Source: CAZFZT01 sp964523675
Lineage (GTDB): Bacteria > Planctomycetota > Phycisphaerae > Phycisphaerales > SM1A02
DNA length: 5,418 bases
NCBI GenBank assembly: GCA_964523675.1
Contig: CAZFZT010000133.1
Span: 1-5,418, forward strand
Direction: 5' to 3'
Below are positions 1-5,418 of this stretch, in pieces. Numbering within the stretch: the stretch's first letter is position 1; each line of letters starts with the position of its first letter. Position numbers and translations under genes: made by a program. Under the pieces are notes generated by a model. The model was not told where the DNA came from, searched no databases, and saw only the letters and a program-made list of their open reading frames with translations.

Positions 1-14
1 GCTTTTTCTTTTTC

Positions 15-19
15 AGGAG
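15..19 (+). promoter_or_regulatory. Ribosome binding site of the tail tube gene
   Basis: AGGAG lies 6 nt before the ATG at 26, a strong Shine-Dalgarno match as expected for the most abundant tail protein. The preceding bases (1-13) are rich in T, unlike the rest of the window. Too little upstream sequence is present to say whether they belong to a terminator or promoter. Confidence 0.85.
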
Positions 20-25
20 CCCGCA

Positions 26-508
26 ATGGCAAACGAACTCAAGACCCAAGGCACCGCCCTCTATTTCGTCAAGCCCGGAACCCCGACCGGCACGGCGGTC
101 AAAGTCACCTGCCCGACTGGTATCAGCGGTCTCGGCGGCGCAGCCGATCAGATCGACACGACCTGTCTCGATGACACCGACGATCGCCAGTACGTGCGCG
201 GCCTTGGCAACCCTGGTCAAGTCACTGTGCCGTTCGTCCTCAAGGCCGGCGACGCCTCGCACGTCGATCTGATCGCGCTCAAAGAGGCCGGTACGTCTGT
301 GGAGTGGATGGTGTGCATGTCCGACGCCACGACAGTGCCGACCGTCACCACCAGCACGAACAGCTTTACCGCACTCACCACGCGGTCGAACATCGAATTT
401 ACCGGCTACATCGCCGACCTGACGCTCGACGGCGCGACTAACGAAGTCTGGCGCGGCACGATGACGATCCAGCGCTCGGGCGCGTGGGTCATCACCTGGA
501 AGGCATAA
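26..508 (+). CDS. Major tail tube protein (lambda gpV-like)
   Basis: Probable structural subunit that polymerises as stacked rings around the tape measure to form the tail tube. The 160-residue product is rich in Thr, Val and Gly with alternating hydrophobic residues, as in a beta-sandwich tube protein. Features typical of the phage tail tube family are an IDTTCLDD stretch (43-50), RQYVRGLGNPGQV (54-66), a GYIADL strand (127-132) and a C-terminal VWRGTMTIQRSG strand (141-152). It is about the size of the N-terminal tube domain of lambda gpV (246 residues) and lacks that protein's C-terminal Ig-like decoration domain. The start is set by AGGAG at 15-19. It is followed after 3 nt by the chaperone genes and then the tape measure, the usual position of a tube gene. 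The assignment rests on recognised sequence pattern and gene order. Confidence 0.88.
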   Translation: MANELKTQGTALYFVKPGTPTGTAVKVTCPTGISGLGGAADQIDTTCLDDTDDRQYVRGLGNPGQVTVPFVLKAGDASHVDLIALKEAGTSVEWMVCMSDATTVPTVTTSTNSFTALTTRSNIEFTGYIADLTLDGATNEVWRGTMTIQRSGAWVITWKA

Positions 509-511
509 CCC

Positions 512-826
512 ATGCTCGACGATGATCTGTTTGCATCCGACGCGCTGATCGAGCGCAGCGTAACGCTGCCCAGCGGGAAGGTCGTCACGATGCACTTTCG
601 CGAGTTGCCTGCGGTCGAGTTCATCCGCTTCCAGCGCATCGCCAGCGAGGGCAACGAAGACGCGCGCGACGGCGCCGCCGCAAAGCTGATCGCCGCCTCT
701 GTTCGCAATCCGGACGGCTCCGAGGCAATGAGCTATGAAAAGGCGCTGACACTCAAGTCCGGCCCGCTCAACGCAATCTTCGCGGTCGTGCTGGAGATCA
801 ACGGGAGCAAGCCGGGAAACGCCTGA
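512..826 (+). CDS. Tail assembly chaperone, short form (lambda gpG-like)
   Basis: Zero-frame product of 104 residues, probably the chaperone that coats the tape measure and keeps it soluble before the tube polymerises; in lambda, gpG does this and is absent from the finished virion. Visible features are a short beta-like N-terminus (SVTLPSGKVVTMHFREL, 16-32) and a helical remainder with conserved-looking FIRFQRIASEG (37-47). GGAAGG at 498-503 sits 8 nt before the ATG at 512, and the gene begins 3 nt after the tube gene. The last sense codons, GGA AAC GCC, contain a slippery heptamer, so a fraction of ribosomes should continue into the -1 frame. Sequence is poorly conserved in this family, so the call relies mainly on position between tube and tape measure, size and the frameshift signal. 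Confidence 0.82.
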   Translation: MLDDDLFASDALIERSVTLPSGKVVTMHFRELPAVEFIRFQRIASEGNEDARDGAAAKLIAASVRNPDGSEAMSYEKALTLKSGPLNAIFAVVLEINGSKPGNA

Positions 827-1122
827 GCGAGCGCGGGGAACTGTGGTTCTGGCATGTTCTCGCGCTCGCGCTCGGCAAGACGGTGGGCGAGCTTCAATCG
901 ACGCTCACGCGCAGGGAGTTCGAGAGCTGGCGCGAGTATTACCGGCGTTATCCGTTTGACGATCTGCACCGCTACCACCGTCCCGCTGCACTCGTTGCAC
1001 GCAGCATGGGAGGCGGGGATGTTGGCGAGTTGATTGACTGGCTACAGCCTCCGGCCGGCGAGGTGGATTTGTCCGAGGCGGACGTGGCAACGCTGCGCGC
1101 ATTTGGCATCAAGAAGGGGTAA
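512..1122 (+). CDS. Tail assembly chaperone, long -1 frameshift form (lambda gpG-T-like)
   Basis: Predicted fusion of 203 residues: 103 from the zero frame, then a -1 shift at the GGGAAAC heptamer and 100 more from codons 820-1119, stop TAA 1120-1122. In lambda the G-T product is made at a low ratio to G; its T part binds the tube protein while G binds the tape measure. The -1 extension reads LWFWHVLALALGKTVGEL, then TRREFESWREYYRRYPF, resembling the phage tail assembly protein T family (helical, with an 'EL/EF..W..Y' core). The conserved hydrophobic stretch is encoded upstream of the first possible start (GTG at 883), and from the previous stop at 736-738 to 883 this frame has no ATG, GTG or TTG. 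An independent gene starting at 883 would lose that stretch and has no convincing ribosome site. Frameshift efficiency cannot be read from sequence. Confidence 0.82.
814..820 (+). promoter_or_regulatory. Slippery heptamer GGGAAAC for -1 programmed frameshift
   Basis: In the chaperone frame the bases are read G GGA AAC, an exact X XXY YYZ heptamer. Slipping back one base gives GGG AAA, keeping most tRNA pairing, and the next codon becomes CGC at 820. The site lies just before the zero-frame stop (TGA 824-826), as in lambda gene G, whose heptamer is GGGAAAG. The position at the end of a tail chaperone gene and the open -1 frame beyond it make this a functional site with high probability. Confidence 0.88.
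827..869 (+). promoter_or_regulatory. Stem-loop 6 nt downstream of the slippery site (likely frameshift stimulator)
   Basis: GCGAGCGCG (827-835) is perfectly complementary to CGCGCTCGC (861-869), giving 9 pairs, 8 of them G-C. After a single unpaired G (836) and a G-U pair (837-860), GAAC (838-841) pairs with GTTC (856-859). The loop is 842-855. The stem starts 6 nt after the heptamer, within the spacing usual for -1 frameshift stimulators. A mechanical role in pausing the ribosome is inferred; a pseudoknot with downstream bases was not identified. Confidence 0.72.
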
Positions 1123-1125
1123 AGC

Positions 1126-2900
1126 ATGGCATCCGCTGGGTCGATTGTGGTTGACCTCTTGGCCCGCACGGGCAGCTTTGAGACCGACATGGACCGCGCC
1201 GCCAAGTCGGCCAAGAAGCGCGCCGACGAGATCGACAAGGCGCTATCCGCGATCGGCACAGCCGCGGCTACCGCTGGCGCTGCTGCGGCCGGTGCGCTCG
1301 CACTGCTGGTCAATCAGACCATGAATAGCGCACGCGAGATCGAGCGCCAGTCGCAAATCTCGAACGCATCCGCCGATGCCTTCCAGGCGATGGCCTACGG
1401 TGCGCGCACTGTTGGGATCGAGCAGGACAAGCTGTCCGACATCCTGAAGGATGTGAATGACCGGGTAGGGGATTTCATCAGCACGGGCGGCGGGCCGATG
1501 AAGGACTTTTTCGAGCAGGTCGCGCCCAAGGTTGGCGTGACTGCCGACCAGTTCGCCAGGCTGTCTGGTCCAGAGGCCTTGCAGCTCTACGTGTCGTCGC
1601 TCGAAAAGGCAGGCGTCTCGCAACAGGAGATGACGTTCTATCTCGAAGCGATGGCGTCGGACACGACGGCGCTGATTCCGCTGCTTGCCAACGGCGGGCG
1701 CGAGATGGCTGCGCTNNNNNNNNNNNNNNNNNNNNNNNNNNNNNNNNNNNNNNNNNNNNNNNNNNNNNNNNNNNNNNNNNNNNNNNNNNNNNNNNNNNNN
1801 NNNNNNNNNNNNNNNGATCGATCATGCCTGCTGCGCCGTCGCTTGGTGGCGGATCGGGCGCCCGCACGCCGACCGGCCGCACGTCAGCGCCGCGTGCATC
1901 ATCGCGTGCATCCGGCCTGACTGAAGAGCAGAAGGCGCACAACGCCGCGATGCAGGAAGGCGCGCGAATCTACGAGCAGACCCGCACCGCGTCGGAAAAA
2001 CTCGCAATTGAATTCGAGCGGCTGAACGAACTGCGAGATGCCGGCGCGATCACGCAGGACACATACAACCGCGCGATCTTCGCCGCGCAGGAATCGTTCG
2101 ACGGCCTGATCGAGAAGACCAAAGAGCTTGCAGGTGATGGCGAGGGCAGTGAAGGCAGCTATTGGGAGAAGTGGCTTGCCGGCGCCGAAGAGGCGCTGAC
2201 AACATTTGACGAGCTGGCAAACAACGTCATCGAAAACTTCTCGGCAGGATTTGGCGGCGCCTTCGAGGCGATGGTATTCGACGCTGAGAACTTGGGCGAA
2301 TCGCTCAAGGGTATGGCCGAAGGAATGGCGCGATCGGTCGTCAATGCGCTCGGGCAGATGGCCGCGCAATGGCTGGCGTATCAGGCGGTGCAGATGCTGG
2401 TGGGCAAGACCACTCAGGCATCCGCAGCAGGCGCGAAGACCTTCGAGGCGATGGCGGCGCAGCAGATGGCCGCGCTAAATGCGTTTGCTGCTACGGCGGC
2501 AATCCCGATTGTCGGCCCTGCGATGGCGCCGGCAGCGGCAGGGGCTGCGCTTGCTGCAACTTCGCCATTCGTGGCGACTGTGGCGAGCTTGTCGGCTGCG
2601 GCCGTTGGTGCCCGCGCGGACGGTGGCCCGGTTTCGCAGGGCATGGCCTACATTGTGGGCGAGCGCGGCCCGGAGCTTTTCGTACCTGGCACGTCAGGCG
2701 CTGTCGTTCCTAACAACAAGATGGGTGGCGGCAATGTCACGGTCAATCTGATCGAGGACAAGCGCCGCGCCGGTCAGACGCAGGAGCGCGACAACAACGG
2801 TTCGCGAGAGCTAGACGTGTTCGTCGCCGACATCATGGGCGACGGGCCGCGTAGCAAGGCAATCCGTCAGGCGTTCGGCCTGCAAAGACGAGGCTACTGA
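1126..2900 (+). CDS. Tail tape measure protein, interrupted by an assembly gap (lambda gpH-like)
   Basis: Sets tail length by spanning the tube lumen and takes part in DNA delivery. Seen: 196 complete codons before the N run and 360 after it. The N-terminus (GSIVVDLLARTGSFETDM, 5-22) is a typical tape-measure start, followed by an Ala-rich hydrophobic helix (about 42-61). After the gap come a Ser/Thr/Pro/Arg-rich linker (1824-1910), helical sequence with EQTRTASEKLAIEFERLNEL and AGAITQDTYNRAI, a region resembling the lambda tape-measure C-terminal domain (about 2200-2400), a long Ala-rich hydrophobic stretch (about 2464-2620) and the hallmark VGERGPELFVPGTSG (starting near 2655). AAGGGG at 1114-1119 precedes the ATG by 6 nt. 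The two parts are in different frames across the 100 N. Because both flanks remain open to the gap, I treat this as one intact gene with a gap of wrong nominal length, not a frameshift mutant. True length is unknown. Confidence 0.9.
1716..1815. other. Assembly gap of exactly 100 N
   Basis: A run of exactly 100 N lies inside the tape measure gene. This is the conventional placeholder for a scaffold gap of unknown size. If the gene is continuous, 1 base is needed to finish the codon starting at 1714 and 1 base to begin the codon ending at 1817, so the true missing length must leave remainder 2 when divided by 3; 100 leaves remainder 1. Any translation drawn across the N run is therefore unreliable, including apparent sequence read beyond 1815 in the upstream frame. 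Confidence 0.97.
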
Positions 2901-3361
2901 TGGCTGCAATCGACTTCCCCGCCGGCCTGCCGACGCCGCTACGCAGCGGCTATGAGCTACAGCATGTGTCGCCGCTCATGCGCTCGGAACTGGAGTCCGG
3001 CCGCGTGCGGCAGCGCAGGCGCTATACATCAGTGCCGACGATTGTTTCCGTGTCGTGGATTCTCACGCGGCAGCAGGCGCAGGTATTCGAGTCATGGTTT
3101 CGATACGAGATCGAGGACGGCGCAGAGTGGTTCAACTGCCGGCTGAATACGCCTGTTGGGCTTCAAGACTACGAGTGCCGGTTTGCCGATATGTACAGCG
3201 GGCCACAGCTCGTTGCGCGTGATCACTGGCAGTTCTCAGCAGATATCGAGATCCGCGAGCGTCAGACGCTGGCCGAAGGCTGGGGCGGGGCTGGGGCCAT
3301 GTTTGTCCCGCTTGCCGACATCTTCGATAAAGCCATGAATCAGGAGTGGCCGGCAGCATGA
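2900..3361 (+). CDS. Putative minor tail protein, gpM-like (distal tail region)
   Basis: Product of 153 residues, probably part of the tail tip next to the tape measure C-terminus. No catalytic motif, signal peptide or membrane segment is visible. The pattern of a basic GRVRQRRRYTSVPT stretch (34-47), VSVSWILTRQQAQVFESWF (49-67), GAEWFNCRL (74-82) and a final beta segment HWQFSADIEIRER (109-121) loosely matches the layout of lambda gpM: strand, 'qa..fe.f' helix, aromatic 'W.F' turn, closing strands. This resemblance was judged by eye. Its place directly after the tape measure is that of gene M. The ATG overlaps the tape measure stop by 1 nt (TGATG), with GAGG at 2890-2893 6 nt upstream, indicating translational coupling. 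The C-terminal 30 residues are less typical and may be specific to this phage group. Confidence 0.62.
   Translation: MAAIDFPAGLPTPLRSGYELQHVSPLMRSELESGRVRQRRRYTSVPTIVSVSWILTRQQAQVFESWFRYEIEDGAEWFNCRLNTPVGLQDYECRFADMYSGPQLVARDHWQFSADIEIRERQTLAEGWGGAGAMFVPLADIFDKAMNQEWPAA
3342..3346 (+). promoter_or_regulatory. Possible ribosome site that argues for the ATG start at 3358
   Basis: AGGAG lies 11 nt before ATG 3358, longer than ideal. It overlaps the alternative GTG at 3346 and so cannot serve that codon. The ATG itself overlaps the previous stop (ATGA), so coupling to upstream translation probably contributes most. Confidence 0.5.
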
Positions 3362-3846
3362 CGATCCTGGAAACCGTTTTTGCGTCAGGCGGCAATGATG
3401 TTGTGATCCCAGCGATTGAGCTTTCCTGCTCTGCGTGGGCCGACCCGATCCTGATTTGCAGCGGCTTCGAGGATCAGACACTCACGACAGAGGACGCGCG
3501 AACGCTCACGTTTCGCGCGGCTGGCGTTGCGGTTGCACTCCCGAAGCGCGACACGAGCGGCACGCAGGTTCTGACGTTCGCGATTGACAACGTGACCGGC
3601 GAAGCGCAACAAAGAATCGACGCTGCGCTTGATGATGGCGCGCGGGTATATCTCACCTTCCGGCATTACCTCGCCAGCGACAAGACGGCGCCGGCATCGC
3701 GCCCGCTGAAATTCGTTGTGCGCGACGGGTCAATGCGCGGCGGGACGATCCAGATCAATGCCGCCTTCTTCGACCTGATCAATACCGCATGGCCGCGCAA
3801 TTTCTACACGCTGAATTTTGCGCCGGGACTGAAGTACTTCCGATGA
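3358..3846 (+). CDS. DUF1833 family tail protein (in the position of lambda gene L)
   Basis: Product of 162 residues from the ATG at 3358, which forms an ATGA overlap with the upstream stop. A GTG at 3346 would add only 4 residues and lacks a ribosome site. The sequence follows the DUF1833 pattern known from tail-tip regions of siphophages: LTFRAAGVAVALPKRDTSGTQ (50-70), LTFAIDNVTGEAQQRIDAAL (72-91), YLTFRHYLASD (98-108) and a closing ALINxAxP-like segment FDLINTAWPRNFYTLNFAPGL (138-158). It appears all-beta with no catalytic motif. Its biochemical role is not established. The position between the gpM-like gene and the NlpC/P60 gene equals that of lambda L, a tail-tip hub protein. Unlike lambda gpL, I see no cysteine set suitable for an iron-sulfur cluster, only Cys24 and Cys34. 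Family call is firm, function inferred. Confidence 0.8.
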   Translation: MTILETVFASGGNDVVIPAIELSCSAWADPILICSGFEDQTLTTEDARTLTFRAAGVAVALPKRDTSGTQVLTFAIDNVTGEAQQRIDAALDDGARVYLTFRHYLASDKTAPASRPLKFVVRDGSMRGGTIQINAAFFDLINTAWPRNFYTLNFAPGLKYFR

Positions 3847-4223
3847 TCAATGATTGGCTTGCAATTCCCTATGTGGCATATGGGCGCGGACTGGAAGGCT
3901 CGGACTGCTGGGGGTTAGTGTGCATCGTGCGCGAGGCCGTGCGCGGCGACATTCTGCCGGCGTTTGCAGACATCAAGGACAAGCGTGCATTGACGCACGC
4001 GGCGCACGACATGATTGCGCACGGCTGGCGCGAGGTGACAGATCCGCGCCCCGGAACACTGGTTGCGGTGTGGCGTGGTGCGTTGTGCATGCACATCGGC
4101 ATCGTTATCGAGATTGACGGGCGGCTGGCCGTGATCGATTCGGACGAAAAGCGCGGGGCGTCCTGGCGCTGGCTTCCCGATTATCTGCGACAGCATGCGA
4201 AGGTGACGTTGCATGACAATTAG
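3843..4223 (+). CDS. NlpC/P60 family cysteine peptidase (lambda gpK-like, C-terminal half only)
   Basis: Probable cell-wall hydrolase or tail-tip assembly protein of 126 residues; NlpC/P60 enzymes cut peptides of peptidoglycan. The catalytic Cys22 is in GSDCWGLV (19-26), the hallmark of the fold. His84 in MHIGIVIE (83-90) is the expected catalytic histidine, and Asp99 (VIDSD) may be the third polar residue. No signal peptide is seen, fitting a virion protein. Lambda gpK carries an additional N-terminal JAMM/Mov34 domain that is absent here. The ATG at 3843 makes an ATGA overlap with the upstream stop; a longer reading from 3789 would run 54 nt into the previous gene and is unlikely. The ribosome site is weak (GAAG 3831-3834), so translation is probably coupled. 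The gene ends 11 nt inside the next one. Confidence 0.88.
   Translation: MINDWLAIPYVAYGRGLEGSDCWGLVCIVREAVRGDILPAFADIKDKRALTHAAHDMIAHGWREVTDPRPGTLVAVWRGALCMHIGIVIEIDGRLAVIDSDEKRGASWRWLPDYLRQHAKVTLHDN
4200..4206 (+). promoter_or_regulatory. Ribosome binding site for the host specificity gene
   Basis: AAGGTGA, inside the end of the peptidase gene, lies 6 nt before ATG 4213. It supports this start even though the gene then overlaps its neighbour by 11 nt. Confidence 0.75.
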
Positions 4224-5418
4224 AATCTTCCCGTCTGCGCTTCCTGGCGAGCCGATCGAGGCACACGAGGCCAGCGGCACGCTGCACGACTGGCTTTCCA
4301 AAAACTGCCAGAGCTACCGCCATGATGGTGATCAGCCTATCGTCGTTACTGCCGATGGCGAGCAGATCGAGCCGGCAGACTGGGCGAGCCTTGATTGCGG
4401 GCGAGACATCGAAATTCGACCAAAGGCGAGAGGCTTCGACCCGATCACAGTCGCTATTATCGCATTCGTGGCTGCGGTGGCAGTTGGCTTTCTGCTTCGC
4501 CCAAACATTCCTAGGCTTGGGCAGAATGGCCGGCAAGGGCAGAGGCTTCAAGAGGCCGCGCTTACTGCAAACCGGCCGAAGCCGAACGGGGTGATTCCAG
4601 AGATTGCTGGTCGGCACAAGGTTTTCCCGGACTACCTTGTGCAGCCGCGCCGGCATTTCACCAGCCCGACAAAGCAGTCGCTCGACGTGCTGCTGTGCAT
4701 CGGGCGTGGTGAGTTCGCGATCAACGATGACGACATTCGCATCGGTGAAACGCGAATTACTGATCTGACGGACGTTGCCGAATTCGAGATTTTCGGACCT
4801 GGCGTATCCGTTTCTGGAAACCCGGCGCACCGCAATTGGTACAACGCGCCAGAGGTCGGCAGCACGACAGGTAGCGCTGGGCTGCGCATGACGGCCGGCA
4901 CGGCCGGAACGCCAAAGGCCACGGCAAGCACGTTCGTCATAGATGGAAATTCGATCGTGATCCCGCCAGGGGCAGGAATAGCGCCTCAGGATTGGGAGGT
5001 CGGGAACATCGTTTCGATCATCGCACGCATTCGCACGATTGAAATCGTGGATGGTGGCGGGACGCCCTATGCACCGCTGCGCGACAAGGTGCGCGGCAGC
5101 TTTGCAGACCTTGGGTTAGCGGCCGGCGACGTGGTGCTTATGTATGGCGTGGAAGATGGGCAGTATCGCGTCAATTCGATCACAAGCTCCGTCAGTATTG
5201 CCGGCACCGCATCAACCATCACCGCCGTCAAAATCACGCCGCTTTCCTTCCTGGCTGATCCGATCTCGCTTCAGGTCGGCGCATACGATGTGATTCTTGA
5301 CGAAGACTATGCAGATTATGCTGCGATCGTTGCTGCAATCAACGGCCAGATTGCTGGCGTCGTATGCTCGCACTCCGGTGGAGTGCTAAAACTGACCGAG
5401 CAGTCGCCATACAGCGGC
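4213..5418 (+). CDS. TipJ/J-type host specificity (central tail tip) protein, 5' part
   Basis: Open reading frame of 402 codons without a stop, running off the window; full proteins of this kind usually exceed 1000 residues. The product is the central tail fibre/tip that contacts the host receptor and nucleates tail assembly. Residues 1-70 look like a small beta-grasp domain (IRIFPSALPG at the start, GRDIEIRPKARG at 63-74). A hydrophobic stretch follows at about 77-95 (ITVAIIAFVAAVAVGFLL), then IPEIAGRHKVFPDYLVQPRRH (128-148), which is typical of TipJ-type proteins, and LLCIGRGEFAINDDDIRIGET (160-180). From about 212 the chain becomes Gly/Thr/Val-rich beta sequence, possibly an inserted domain. 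The first 95 residues resemble lambda gpI (tail assembly protein I), which is a separate gene in lambda. The ATG at 4213 overlaps the peptidase stop and has AAGGTGA upstream. Identification is by recognised pattern and gene order. Confidence 0.85.
   Translation, partial: MTIRIFPSALPGEPIEAHEASGTLHDWLSKNCQSYRHDGDQPIVVTADGEQIEPADWASLDCGRDIEIRPKARGFDPITVAIIAFVAAVAVGFLLRPNIPRLGQNGRQGQRLQEAALTANRPKPNGVIPEIAGRHKVFPDYLVQPRRHFTSPTKQSLDVLLCIGRGEFAINDDDIRIGETRITDLTDVAEFEIFGPGVSVSGNPAHRNWYNAPEVGSTTGSAGLRMTAGTAGTPKATASTFVIDGNSIVIPPGAGIAPQDWEVGNIVSIIARIRTIEIVDGGGTPYAPLRDKVRGSFADLGLAAGDVVLMYGVEDGQYRVNSITSSVSIAGTASTITAVKITPLSFLADPISLQVGAYDVILDEDYADYAAIVAAINGQIAGVVCSHSGGVLKLTEQSPYSG

Noticed and set aside
1..25. 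T-rich stretch as a terminator tail or promoter
   Set aside because: Only 25 bases precede the tube gene, with no stem and no -35/-10 pair visible.
883..1122. Independent 79-codon gene beginning at GTG 883
   Set aside because: No good ribosome site precedes GTG 883 and the start would remove the hydrophobic T-like segment encoded at 841-882; the frameshift explanation fits better.
1708..1836. GCTGCGC on both sides of the gap (1708-1714 and 1830-1836) as a possible repeat causing the gap
   Set aside because: Seven bases of common GC-rich sequence are expected by chance; not evidence of a repeat.
1815..1942. Apparent continuation of the upstream tape measure frame to 1920 and a minus-strand frame crossing the N run
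   Set aside because: Both depend on reading through 100 placeholder N; the real downstream tape measure frame is the one open from 1818.
2369..2751. Several overlapping + strand frames within the tape measure gene
   Set aside because: They are Arg/Gly/Ala/Cys-biased shadows of the tape measure frame, which shows the VGERGPELFVP hallmark here.
4105..4830. Long open frame of 241 codons on the minus strand
   Set aside because: It lies wholly opposite the peptidase and the tip protein genes, both of which have family-typical sequence. Its translation has no recognisable domain and an Arg/Ser/Pro composition typical of antisense frames in GC-rich DNA.
1..5418. tRNA genes, CRISPR arrays, insertion sequences, attachment sites or diversity-generating repeats
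   Set aside because: No cloverleaf, regularly spaced repeats, transposase motifs, inverted terminal repeats or reverse transcriptase/template repeat signals were seen; the window is filled by tail genes.

Overview
This window is a tail-gene segment of a siphophage or prophage with long non-contractile tails. All genes are on the + strand and the order follows phage lambda: tail tube (V), two tail assembly chaperones linked by a frameshift (G and G-T), tape measure (H), gpM-like minor tail protein, DUF1833 protein (in the place of L), NlpC/P60 peptidase (K-like), and the start of a TipJ/J-type host specificity protein. The DNA is GC-rich by eye and its codons favour G/C at third positions. Together with the TipJ/DUF1833 gene set this suggests a phage of a GC-rich Gram-negative bacterium, perhaps of the Burkholderiales. 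That host guess is an inference; nothing in the window fixes it.

Layout: 26-508 tail tube protein; 512-826 chaperone (G-like); 512-1122 the longer -1 frameshift product (G-T-like), made through a slippery heptamer at 814-820 followed by a hairpin at 827-869; 1126-2900 tape measure protein, interrupted by exactly 100 N at 1716-1815; 2900-3361 gpM-like protein; 3358-3846 DUF1833 protein; 3843-4223 cysteine peptidase; 4213 to the window end, first 402 codons of the central tail tip protein. The genes abut or overlap (1 to 11 nt overlaps from the tape measure onward). I see no promoter or terminator inside the window, so the block is probably one operon with translational coupling.

How the genes work together: in lambda-type tails, the tip complex (J with I, K, L, M) forms first. 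The tape measure is then loaded with G and G-T chaperones, and tube subunits polymerise around it. The window holds this whole assembly set except the tail terminator, any genes upstream of 26 and the rest of J.

The most informative point is the chaperone frameshift: a canonical slippery site, a 6-nt spacer and a 13-pair-plus-wobble stem are all directly visible, and they explain a reading frame that has no good start codon of its own. I found no evidence of a new type of system; the rest is standard tail biology with a few variations, namely a fused I-like/J-like gene, a K lacking its JAMM half, and an assembly gap in the tape measure.
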